DNA from: CAWJPW01 sp963844845
GTDB lineage: Bacteria > Acidobacteriota > Thermoanaerobaculia > Thermoanaerobaculales > Sulfomarinibacteraceae
DNA: 64,000 nucleotides
Assembly (NCBI GenBank): GCA_963844845.1
Contig: CAWJPW010000009.1
Location: 186,001-250,000, forward strand
Reading direction: 5' to 3'
A program made the translations under genes and the position numbers. The number at the start of each line of letters is the position of its first letter. The stretch's first letter is position 1. The notes beneath the pieces are model-generated. The model saw nothing but the letters and a program-made list of their open reading frames with translations. It was not told where the DNA came from and did not search any database. Shown here piece by piece: positions 25,221 through 34,716 of this stretch.

Positions 25221-26021
25221 ATGGCGACCGGAGAACTACAGCTTCACCCCCGCTGCATCGGCCTCGCGCTAAGCGGAGGAGCGGTGCGCGGAGCCGCACA
25301 CGTGGGAGTTCTCCAGGTCCTCGAGGAGGCCGGCATCCGCCCCGCAGTCGTGGCGGGCACCAGCGTCGGTTCGTTGGTAGGGGCGGCTTACGCCGCGGGC
25401 CTCTCCGCCGCCGCCATCGGCGACATCTTCCGCACCGTGCGCTGGCCACGGCTTGCCCGCCTTTCCCTGGGCAGTCGGTACAGCCTCTTTGACACCCGTC
25501 CCCTCGGCCGGATCCTCCAGGAGCGCTTCGGCGTCGAGTGCATCGAGGGTCTGGCGCGGCCGTTCGCCGCCATTGCCTGCGACGTCCTCACCGGCGAGCG
25601 GGTCGTGTTCCGCTCGGGCCCCCTCGCCGCCGCCCTGCGGGCCAGCTCCGCGGTTCCCGGCGTCTTCCCCCCGTTGGATCTCGACGGCCGTCTCCTGGTG
25701 GACGGCGCGGTGCTCGACAACCTGCCGGTCGGCGTCGCACGCGACCTCGGAGCCGACTACGTCATCGCAGTGGACCTCGTGCCACCGCCCTCGGGCAACC
25801 GCCGCCCCCGCAACTTCCTCGAGCTGATAATGACTACAGGCTACCTGTGGAGCCGGGCAAACCACCCCGCACCTGGCCCGGCCGAGTGCCGGGTGGTGCC
25901 GGACGTGGCTGACTTCCTCGGCTGGGACCTTGCCGACGTCGCCGAGCTGGAGACCCGCGGCCGCGCAGCCGCCGAGGAGGCCCTGCCCGGACTGCGGCGC
26001 GACCTCGGCCTCGGCGGCTGA
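25221..26021 (+). CDS. Patatin-like phospholipase (RssA type)
   Basis: Serine lipid hydrolase with a Ser-Asp dyad. GLALSGGAVRGAAHVGVLQ (about 16-34) is the oxyanion loop, GTSVGS holds the nucleophile serine, and VDGAVLDNLPV carries the DGA aspartate. At 266 residues it is a minimal single-domain patatin. GGAGG lies 6 nt before the ATG, and a TATAAT at about 25182 suggests its own promoter. It could release fatty acids from membrane or stored lipid, in keeping with the surrounding genes. Confidence 0.88.
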   Translation: MATGELQLHPRCIGLALSGGAVRGAAHVGVLQVLEEAGIRPAVVAGTSVGSLVGAAYAAGLSAAAIGDIFRTVRWPRLARLSLGSRYSLFDTRPLGRILQERFGVECIEGLARPFAAIACDVLTGERVVFRSGPLAAALRASSAVPGVFPPLDLDGRLLVDGAVLDNLPVGVARDLGADYVIAVDLVPPPSGNRRPRNFLELIMTTGYLWSRANHPAPGPAECRVVPDVADFLGWDLADVAELETRGRAAAEEALPGLRRDLGLGG

Positions 26022-26158
26022 CCTCCCGGGGAGGCAGTGTCACAGATCGGGGACAGATGGCGGCCGCACCAGGCGCCCGAGGTGGCGGCCGGGGTTGGCA
26101 TCGAGGTTGCGTTGACCACCTGCAGCCCGGCATCGAACCGTCGGGCATGGAGGTACCG

Positions 26159-26872
26159 ATGCGTCAACGCCTGATGGTCTTGCTGCTCATCACCGCCTGC
26201 TCCACCGTAACGGCCCTCCCCGCCAACGCTCAGGGGCGCTGGGGGCCCGGAGCCGACTCCTCCTCACTGCGCTTCCGAGTCGGCCTCTTCGACCCAGCGG
26301 CTGATTCGAGCTACTGGGACGGGAGCCTCCTCGACTTCACCGGCAGCGCCGGCGACTTCCAGGACGTGGCGGTGGGCCTCGACTACGTGTGGCGCTTCAG
26401 CTCCCGCAGCGGCCTGATGCTCACCTTCGACCACTGGGAGGGCGACACCACCCAGGCCTACCGGGACTATGTGGACGGCGGCGGCGGCGACATCCGCCAC
26501 ACCACCACGGTGGAGACATCGGGGATCGGGGCGGCCTGGGTGTATCACCTCGTCGACCGGCCGGCCCCGGTGTCACCCTACCTCGGTGTAGGCGGCGGGC
26601 TGGTGTCCTGGCGCCTGGAGGAGGCCGGCCGCTTCATCGACTTCACCACCGCCCAGGGGGAAATCTTCGCCGCCCGCTTCGTCGATGAGGGCACGACCCT
26701 CGCGTGGTACGCCCTCGCCGGCGTCGAGGTGGGCCTCTCCCCCACCTGGTCGCTGCTGGTGGAGGCGCGTTGGCGCAGTGCCGACGACGAGCTCAGCGGC
26801 GACTTCGCCGGCCTCGGCACCCTCGACCTCTCGGGAACGGAGCTCACCTGCGGGGTGTCGCTCAACTTCTGA
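26159..26872 (+). CDS. Outer-membrane beta-barrel protein
   Basis: A 237-residue protein with signal peptide (MRQRLMVLLLITACSTVTAL, cut near ANAQ) and a barrel of about eight strands ending in LTCGVSLNF. The start at 26159 has GGAGG 5 nt upstream. Resembles OmpW/OmpA-like porin folds in layout only. Its last 11 bases overlap the end of the convergent parA gene. Confidence 0.7.
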   Translation: MRQRLMVLLLITACSTVTALPANAQGRWGPGADSSSLRFRVGLFDPAADSSYWDGSLLDFTGSAGDFQDVAVGLDYVWRFSSRSGLMLTFDHWEGDTTQAYRDYVDGGGGDIRHTTTVETSGIGAAWVYHLVDRPAPVSPYLGVGGGLVSWRLEEAGRFIDFTTAQGEIFAARFVDEGTTLAWYALAGVEVGLSPTWSLLVEARWRSADDELSGDFAGLGTLDLSGTELTCGVSLNF

Positions 26873-27641
26873 AGGTCGTCGCGGCGATCGCGTCGTAGAG
26901 CTCACTCAGCTCTGCGGTGAGCTTGTGCCGGGGGGCCAGGTGTATGAGCGGGCGGTGCACCTCGTGCGACTCCCGCACCTTCACCGACGCCGAGAGGGGC
27001 GGATCGAGGACCGGGAGCCCCGCTTCCCGCAGCTCCTGCACCAGCCGCCTGGGCAGGCGCGCCCGCCCCTGGAACTGGTTGACCACGATCCCCGCCACCT
27101 CGAGGCGGGGGTTGTGGTCCGCCCGCACCTCGGCGACGCTGTCCAGCAGGCCGTGCAAGGCGCGCCGGGAGAACTCGTCACAGTCGAATGGGATCAGGCA
27201 GCGGTCCCCTGCAATCAGGGCGGACAGGGTGAAGAAGTTCACCGCCGGCGGCGTGTCGAGGTAAATCTCGTCGTACCCATCGAGGGCGTCGAGGGCGTCC
27301 CGCAGTTTGTAGATCTTGTAGCGTGACTCGAGCTTCGGCTGCAGCGCCTCGAGCTCCGCACTCGCGGGGACTACGTCGAGACCCGGGAACGGCGACGGAT
27401 GAACGTAGGCGGCGGCCTCCTCGCGGAACAGCTGGAATCCCAGGGTCTGCTCGAAGAAGGTGCCAAGGGACGGGTGCAGAGTGCCCGCCTCGTCACCGAG
27501 AAGGTAGTGGCTGGCGTTGGCCTGGGGATCGAGATCGACGACGAGAGTCCGCAGGCCACGGCTCGCAGCGATGGCGGCGAGGTTGCACACGAGCGTGGAC
27601 TTACCCACGCCGCCCTTCTGGTTGAAGACAACCCAGCGCAT
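26862..27641 (-). CDS. Orphan ParA/MinD-type ATPase
   Basis: A 259-residue deviant Walker ATPase with FNQKGGVGKSTLVCNLAAIA (loop 9-16), LVVDLDPQANAS and IYLDTPPAVNFFTLSAL. Lengths and motifs fit ParA-type DNA-dependent cargo positioners rather than MinD, as no C-terminal membrane-targeting helix is evident. No parB follows, and chromosomal parAB normally sits near the origin with gidA/gidB, which are absent here. Its promoter carries the same dyad as the phaR and phasin promoters, so it may position storage granules over the nucleoid. GGGAGG precedes the ATG. Confidence 0.85.
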   Translation of the reverse strand: MRWVVFNQKGGVGKSTLVCNLAAIAASRGLRTLVVDLDPQANASHYLLGDEAGTLHPSLGTFFEQTLGFQLFREEAAAYVHPSPFPGLDVVPASAELEALQPKLESRYKIYKLRDALDALDGYDEIYLDTPPAVNFFTLSALIAGDRCLIPFDCDEFSRRALHGLLDSVAEVRADHNPRLEVAGIVVNQFQGRARLPRRLVQELREAGLPVLDPPLSASVKVRESHEVHRPLIHLAPRHKLTAELSELYDAIAATTFRS

Positions 27642-27667
27642 GGTGCAACCTCCCGGATGCTGCGGCG

Positions 27668-27696
27668 AGTCTATTCGAATTGCCGCAGTGCGTCAA
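27668..27696 (-). promoter_or_regulatory. Promoter of parA with overlapping PhaR-type dyad
   Basis: On the minus strand TTGACG (27696-27691), 17-bp spacer, TAGACT (27673-27668). The dyad TGCCGC-AGT-GCGTCA (27681-27695, plus-strand reading) covers the -35 box and half of the spacer; its first 12 bases match the phaR and phasin copies in 11 of 12 positions. A CGCCGCAGCA half-like site lies at 27658-27667 at the expected start of transcription. Confidence 0.62.
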
Positions 27697-27809
27697 GATG
27701 CCGCGTCCTCTCAACGCGGGCGACTGCACTCCGCCACGACGGCTCGCACCGGACACTCGCCAGAGACCCACGCTACAATTCGCCCCCCGACGGAGCGCGC
27801 GGAGGTCGC

Positions 27810-30065
<2,256 letters not shown>

Positions 30066-30114
30066 GCCTGCCACGATCCCGGGACGACCGCCGTCCGGGT
30101 GCGCCGCGCTCGCC

Positions 30115-30936
30115 TCAGCGCCCCAGGCTCGGAACCCGATCCGGCTCTCCGAGCAGGAGCGCCGGGTCCACCCTTGCACCGTGCCAGCGCACGCCGAAGT
30201 GGAGGTGGGGCCCGGTGGCACGGCCGCTGGCGCCCACCTCGCCGAGCTTCTCACCACGACGCACCGGTTCGCCTTCCGCCACGACGATTCGTCGCAGGTG
30301 GAAGTACATCGTGACCAGCCCGCCGCCGTGGTCGATGAACACGCTGCGACCGGAGAAGAAGTGCTCGCCGGTCAGCGCCACGGTGCCGTCAGCCGCAGCG
30401 TAGACCGGCGTTCCGGCAGGCGCACGATAGTCGGCGCCGGAGTGGGGGCTGCGCGGCTCGCCGTTGAAGATCCGGCGGGCGCCGAAGCGCCCTCCTGCGG
30501 GTAGCGGCCGCAGCGGTGGAGCGAGCGGCAGACTGAATCGCACCGGACCCTCGGCACGCTCCCACAGCGCCGCCACCTCACGGGTCTCGCGGGCGGCGCG
30601 CGCCTCGTCGTCTGCAGCGAGATGCACCTTGGCGTCCGCAACCTCCAGGCGCTGCTCCGGGTATGGATAGGGGCCGACCTCCAGCTGCGCCCGCTCCTCG
30701 TGCCCGGCCCGAGTCCGCGTCACCACGAGGACGCCGCCAGCACCGAGATCTACCGGGTACCAGCAGGTGTCACCCAGCGCCGGCCACCGACGCTCGCCCA
30801 TGGCGCATGAGGTCGTGTCGCCACCACTCCACCTCACCACCGCCCCCGGGCGCACCTCGAGGGTCGCCGCCGGCGCGCCGAGGGCCGCCACCACCAGGGC
30901 GGCCCACATGACGGACGCCCGTGCGCCGACCCTCAC
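30115..30936 (-). CDS. Exported M23-family metallopeptidase
   Basis: A 273-residue exported peptidoglycan hydrolase. A signal peptide (VGARASVMWAALVVAALGAP) leads to an N-terminal beta domain with a coiled stretch, then the LytM/M23 domain with zinc ligands in HSGADYRAP (His about 165) and HLHFGVRWHG (about 244-248). The GTG at 30936 has GAGG 8 nt upstream and gives a good signal peptide; an ATG at 30909 would shorten it. It starts 8 bases after the stop of the DsbA-like gene, so the two form an operon. Confidence 0.85.
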   Translation of the reverse strand: MRVGARASVMWAALVVAALGAPAATLEVRPGAVVRWSGGDTTSCAMGERRWPALGDTCWYPVDLGAGGVLVVTRTRAGHEERAQLEVGPYPYPEQRLEVADAKVHLAADDEARAARETREVAALWERAEGPVRFSLPLAPPLRPLPAGGRFGARRIFNGEPRSPHSGADYRAPAGTPVYAAADGTVALTGEHFFSGRSVFIDHGGGLVTMYFHLRRIVVAEGEPVRRGEKLGEVGASGRATGPHLHFGVRWHGARVDPALLLGEPDRVPSLGR

Positions 30937-30944
30937 GCGGCGCC

Positions 30945-32042
30945 TCAGTCGGCTGAAGGCGTCGGCGCCGATTCGGGCTGCGGCTTGGCTGGAGCGGGCA
31001 CCTTGACGCCCTTCCTGGCCAACTCCTCGTTGATGATTCCGGCCACGGTCTCGAAGGGCTGGGCGCCCCGCACCAGGCGCCCGTTCACGAAGAACGTGGG
31101 GGTGGCGTTGGCGCCCACCGCACTCGCCTCGGCGAGATCGGCATCGACGCGGGCCGCCTCCTGGTGCGAATCGAGGCAGGTGGCGAACTTGTCGGCGTCG
31201 AGGCCGAGCTCCGCCGCCGCGGCCTTGAAGTGCTCGGGGGCCAGCTTGTCGTGGTTGGCGAAGAGCCACTCGTGCATCTTCCAGAACGCACCCTGCTGCT
31301 GTGCACAAAGAGCCGCCTCGGCGGCTGACCTGGCCTGCTGATGCATGGGCAACGGCAGCTGCTTGACCACCAGCCGAACCGTGTCGCCGTAGGTCTCGCG
31401 CACCTTCTTCACGGTCTCCTGCGACCGCGTGCAGAACGGGCACTGGTAGTCCGCGAACTCCACCATGGTCACCGGCGCGTCGGCCGGGCCCGTGCTGGGG
31501 TCGTCGGCATCCAGCGGCACGTCCACCCGTGGCGGGTCGAGCTTCACGGTGAGCCCGGCGTCGGCCAGGAGGCGGTCCTTGAACGCAGACTCGAGGCTGC
31601 TCAGCTTCCGCTGACGCAGCACGTCCACAACCTGCTGGCGGGCCTGATCGTCGTCCTTGGCCAGCTGCCCGCGGTACCGGGCCATCATGCTGCTGACCTC
31701 GTCATCCGACGGAGGCGCCACCTTGCTGGTGACCTCCCGCTGGTACAGCGCATCGGTGGTGATGCCCTCGGCCTTCGCCTCGGCCTCGAGCATGCGCTTG
31801 TAAACCATGTCCTTGAGGACCGATTGCTTGAGGTCGTAGATCTGCTGCAGCAGCGGCACGAGGCTGCTGTGCGCCTCGGCATCGAGCTCGGCCGCGGTGA
31901 TGGCGCCATCTTTGAAAGTCGCCACGACCTGACCGTCGCCCGGCGCATTGGCAGTGGTTGCTGCGGCCGGGCCTTCCTGGGCGACAAGTGGAGCCGCCAG
32001 CATGGCGAGAACGGCAGCTGTGCATCCCAGACGTCGGAACAT
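30945..32042 (-). CDS. Periplasmic DsbA-like thioredoxin-fold protein with SurA-like N-terminal domain
   Basis: A 365-residue exported protein. After the signal peptide (MFRRLGCTAAVLAMLAAPLV), residues 38-170 resemble the SurA/parvulin N-terminal chaperone region (VVATFKDGAITAAELDAEAH), and residues 180-345 are a DsbA-type thioredoxin domain with active site CPFC (201-204) and cis-proline segment GANATPTFFVNGRLV. Probably a disulfide oxidase or isomerase with built-in substrate binding. The tail is Pro/Ala-rich. GGGGGT precedes the ATG at 32042. Confidence 0.87.
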   Translation of the reverse strand: MFRRLGCTAAVLAMLAAPLVAQEGPAAATTANAPGDGQVVATFKDGAITAAELDAEAHSSLVPLLQQIYDLKQSVLKDMVYKRMLEAEAKAEGITTDALYQREVTSKVAPPSDDEVSSMMARYRGQLAKDDDQARQQVVDVLRQRKLSSLESAFKDRLLADAGLTVKLDPPRVDVPLDADDPSTGPADAPVTMVEFADYQCPFCTRSQETVKKVRETYGDTVRLVVKQLPLPMHQQARSAAEAALCAQQQGAFWKMHEWLFANHDKLAPEHFKAAAAELGLDADKFATCLDSHQEAARVDADLAEASAVGANATPTFFVNGRLVRGAQPFETVAGIINEELARKGVKVPAPAKPQPESAPTPSAD

Positions 32043-32108
32043 CCTGTACCCCCTTGACGCCAAGTCGCGCGCGCACACGGCCCGCCGATGCTGGCGCCGC
32101 GTTCCATC

Positions 32109-33110
32109 CTACCCGTAATAGCTGCGTATCGCTCGATCGATGTCGGCCACGGTGGCAACCACATGGATTACCACCAAGCCGGTGGCCGCCCGCAGCGCCT
32201 CTCTGGGCGCTGGATCGGCAGGGTCAGCCACCGCCGTCGTGAGCACCCCTTCCTGCAGGCTCACCGGCAGCGTCATCAGGCGCCGCGCGAGCTCGGACGG
32301 CACCAGCGTGCGAAGGCCGGCGGCGGGAGCCTGGTCGGCCAGCTCCATGAACGGGACTCCGTACTGAATCGCCAGCGCCACCGCGATCATCTTGTAGGTG
32401 GCGATCCCCATCTCCACCATCACCTCACCGAGCTTTCGCCGCCGTTGGTGGCTCTGGATCTCGAGCGCCTCCTCAAGCTCTTTGGCGTTGATGAAGCCCT
32501 GCTCGACCAGAATCTCACCGATGCGGGGGCCCTTGGGCTCGGCCTGAAGCGCCAGACTGCGGTCGAGCTTGTCGCGGGTCAGGAGCTGGCGGCGAACCAG
32601 GATCTCCCCGATCTGCTCAGTCTTGAGCCCGCGCTGCTGCTGCAACGCCTCCTCCACCCGGTCGCGGCTGACCATTCCTTCGTCAGCCAGGATGTCGCCC
32701 AGCCGCTTTACGTCGAGGACGTCGTGCACCGCCGTCAGCGGCACGTAGACCTTCTCGTACCACGAGCTGCCGGTGGGTACCAGGAAGAGCCCGGCGCGCG
32801 CTCCTCCGTAGCTGTGGGCAATACCGTGCAGGGCGTCGCCATCGGCGAAACGGACAGTGACGAGCCTGGCATTGGCAGGAAAGCGTTCCTCCCGCCCGGC
32901 GGCGTCGGGGGCGCTCAGGAAGGCCACGCTCTTGACCTCGTCGAACCGCACGCGGCGCGGCGCGTCTTCTCCCGTCGCATGAAGGTAGAACCATGGCTGC
33001 TGGGGGTTGAAGCTCTCCACCTGACCACGCGCCGACTCTCCGTCACGGTACGACACGGCTACGTCCGTGCCCATCGTCGAGATCTGGCGAATTTGATCGT
33101 CACGGGTCAT
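32109..33110 (-). CDS. MshEN-repeat protein, possible c-di-GMP responder
   Basis: A 333-residue soluble protein. Residues 1-125 form a beta-rich domain (VAVSYRDGESARGQVESF) of unknown role, perhaps PilZ-like. Then come three or four copies of the GspE/PilB N-terminal (MshEN) pattern: LGDILADEGMVSRDRVEEAL, IGEILVRRQLLTRDKLDRSL, IGEILVEQGFINAKELEEAL, and LGEVMVEMGIATYKMIAVAL. MshEN domains in type II secretion and pilus ATPases bind c-di-GMP, but no ATPase domain is present here. It may be a stand-alone adaptor for motility or secretion. Function not established. Confidence 0.72.
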   Translation of the reverse strand: MTRDDQIRQISTMGTDVAVSYRDGESARGQVESFNPQQPWFYLHATGEDAPRRVRFDEVKSVAFLSAPDAAGREERFPANARLVTVRFADGDALHGIAHSYGGARAGLFLVPTGSSWYEKVYVPLTAVHDVLDVKRLGDILADEGMVSRDRVEEALQQQRGLKTEQIGEILVRRQLLTRDKLDRSLALQAEPKGPRIGEILVEQGFINAKELEEALEIQSHQRRRKLGEVMVEMGIATYKMIAVALAIQYGVPFMELADQAPAAGLRTLVPSELARRLMTLPVSLQEGVLTTAVADPADPAPREALRAATGLVVIHVVATVADIDRAIRSYYG

Positions 33111-33306
33111 CGCCCACCACCAACGAGAGCGCTCTCCTCACGGACCGGCCCTGAACACTTAGACCTCCGCTGGGTCGTAGATTCCCGCCGCAGCCGGGTA
33201 GCAGAGCGAATGATAGCAAACCAGGGCCTCGCAGCAGCGCTCGGCATGCCTGGGAGACGGCACCGCGACCGTCTCACTGCCGCTCGAGAGGGTCTATGCT
33301 CGTGCG

Positions 33307-33939
33307 ATGGGGAGTCGACCATCCCAGCTCTCGTCGGCCCGGCGATCGCGGCCTCCCAGCCGCCTCGGGCTGGTCGTAATCGTGCTCGCCGGCGTCGGGC
33401 TCGGTCTGATTGTGCTGCTGGGTGGACCCCGACCGTCGGCGCACGGGGGTGGTACCAGAGGACCGACGCCGAGCCCGTCGCCGAGGGCGGCCCCTTCCCC
33501 CACAGCCATTCCGTCGCCGACGCCATCGCCGCCGCAGACGCTGTCCACCGGCTGGGTGAACGTCCCGGCGCAACCGCCGCCCACCGCGACGCCGCCTCCC
33601 TCCCTCACCTTCGTCGCCCCTCCGACCCCCCGCCGAGGCGCCGCGACGCCGACTCCGACGCTGACCGACTGTCTCCGCTACTCCGCCTCCGCATCCCAGC
33701 TCACCGTCACCTCGGGCCAGGTCCTCATCGAGATCGACGTGGAGAACCGTTGCGGCCGCGATCTCGATTCACTCGACGTGTGGTTCGAGGCCCGGGGCTG
33801 GCGGGATGGGGCGATCGTGCAAACCGCTCGGGCGCACCCATTCGACGCGCTCCCCCGGGGCGGCCACACCCATCTCGCGTTTGGTCTCCCGGGCTCGCTG
33901 AGCTGGTACGACAAAGTGGACGTGCGTCCACTGCCGTAG
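33307..33939 (+). CDS. Hypothetical membrane-anchored protein with proline-rich linker
   Basis: A 210-residue protein not matched to a known family. One transmembrane helix (about 21-40, LVVIVLAGVGLGLIVLLGG) is followed by a long Pro/Ser/Thr linker (about 42-120) and a C-terminal beta domain (about 125-210) with two cysteines (DCLRYS and NRCGRD), likely a disulfide-bonded periplasmic domain. TATGCT eight bases before the ATG may be a -10 box, giving a leaderless message. Confidence 0.55.
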   Translation: MGSRPSQLSSARRSRPPSRLGLVVIVLAGVGLGLIVLLGGPRPSAHGGGTRGPTPSPSPRAAPSPTAIPSPTPSPPQTLSTGWVNVPAQPPPTATPPPSLTFVAPPTPRRGAATPTPTLTDCLRYSASASQLTVTSGQVLIEIDVENRCGRDLDSLDVWFEARGWRDGAIVQTARAHPFDALPRGGHTHLAFGLPGSLSWYDKVDVRPLP

Positions 33940-33996
33940 CGGACGTAAAGGGTGAAGAGTGAACAGTGCATGGGAAAAAATCCTGCTGCGGAGGAC

Positions 33997-34716
33997 CTAC
34001 GAGCTGCGCAGGGACGAAGCGGCCGAGTCTCGCCGCTCAGCCCGCCATGTCCACTCCCGCCAGGGCTTGAGCCCGAGGGCCGCCTCGCCGACATACATGC
34101 CGGCCTCCATCCCCACCAGCATGCCCGCCATCATGGCGAGGTGGGCGCCCACGATCGGCGAGCCCACCAGTCGCCCCACCGCCATCCCCAGCCACCGACC
34201 CACCACGATCATGCCCAGCACCATGGCGACATTGCCGACAATGTGGGTGGACACCCAGCGCCGCCAGCTGCCTCGCGCCAGCTCGGCGCAGCGGGTGAGC
34301 ATCAATGCCGGCGGAATCGCCCCGGCCAGCATTCCAGCGGTCATCCACGAGGTGGCGGCGGCGAGGAGGCTGCCGCCGTGACCGGCATGGTGGCCCGCCG
34401 CGGCTCCGCCGTGGCCCATGGCTCCATGCATACCGGCGGCGAGCGGAGCCGTGAAGCCCAGGTCCACCCACCATCCCAGCAGCATTCCCAGGCCACCGAA
34501 GGAGGCCATCACCAGGAGCATGTCCACGCGGTGGTTGAGCGCCATGCGCAGGCGCCAGCCCTGCGCCGCGAGCACAGCCAGGGCGAGGGTCACAACCATC
34601 AGCTGGAGGGCGGCGACGACGCCCAACCGGCCCATCAGCACCAGGTTGGCACCCTGCAGAAGCACTGCCCCGCCGATGCTCCAAGCCACCAGCCGGTCGC
34701 CCGCCGAGTCACTCAT
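33997..34716 (-). CDS. Met/His-rich polytopic membrane protein downstream of the cco operon
   Basis: A 239-residue membrane protein with about six hydrophobic segments. Methionines and histidines are concentrated in the middle (AAGMHGAMGHGGAAAGHHAGHGG) and in paired helices (VGNVAMVLGMIVVG, MMAGMLVGMEAGMYVG), a composition seen in copper-binding membrane proteins. It overlaps the ccoI gene by four bases (ATGA) and is thus the last gene of the oxidase operon. The usual gene here in other bacteria encodes a CcoH or a TauE/SafE-like protein, which this does not clearly match. Copper supply to the oxidase is inference. Confidence 0.6.
   Translation of the reverse strand: MSDSAGDRLVAWSIGGAVLLQGANLVLMGRLGVVAALQLMVVTLALAVLAAQGWRLRMALNHRVDMLLVMASFGGLGMLLGWWVDLGFTAPLAAGMHGAMGHGGAAAGHHAGHGGSLLAAATSWMTAGMLAGAIPPALMLTRCAELARGSWRRWVSTHIVGNVAMVLGMIVVGRWLGMAVGRLVGSPIVGAHLAMMAGMLVGMEAGMYVGEAALGLKPWREWTWRAERRDSAASSLRSS

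Noticed and set aside
26862..27641. Plasmid or chromosome partition ParA
   Set aside because: No parB, parS-like cluster, replication gene or gid genes adjoin, and the promoter dyad ties it to granule genes.
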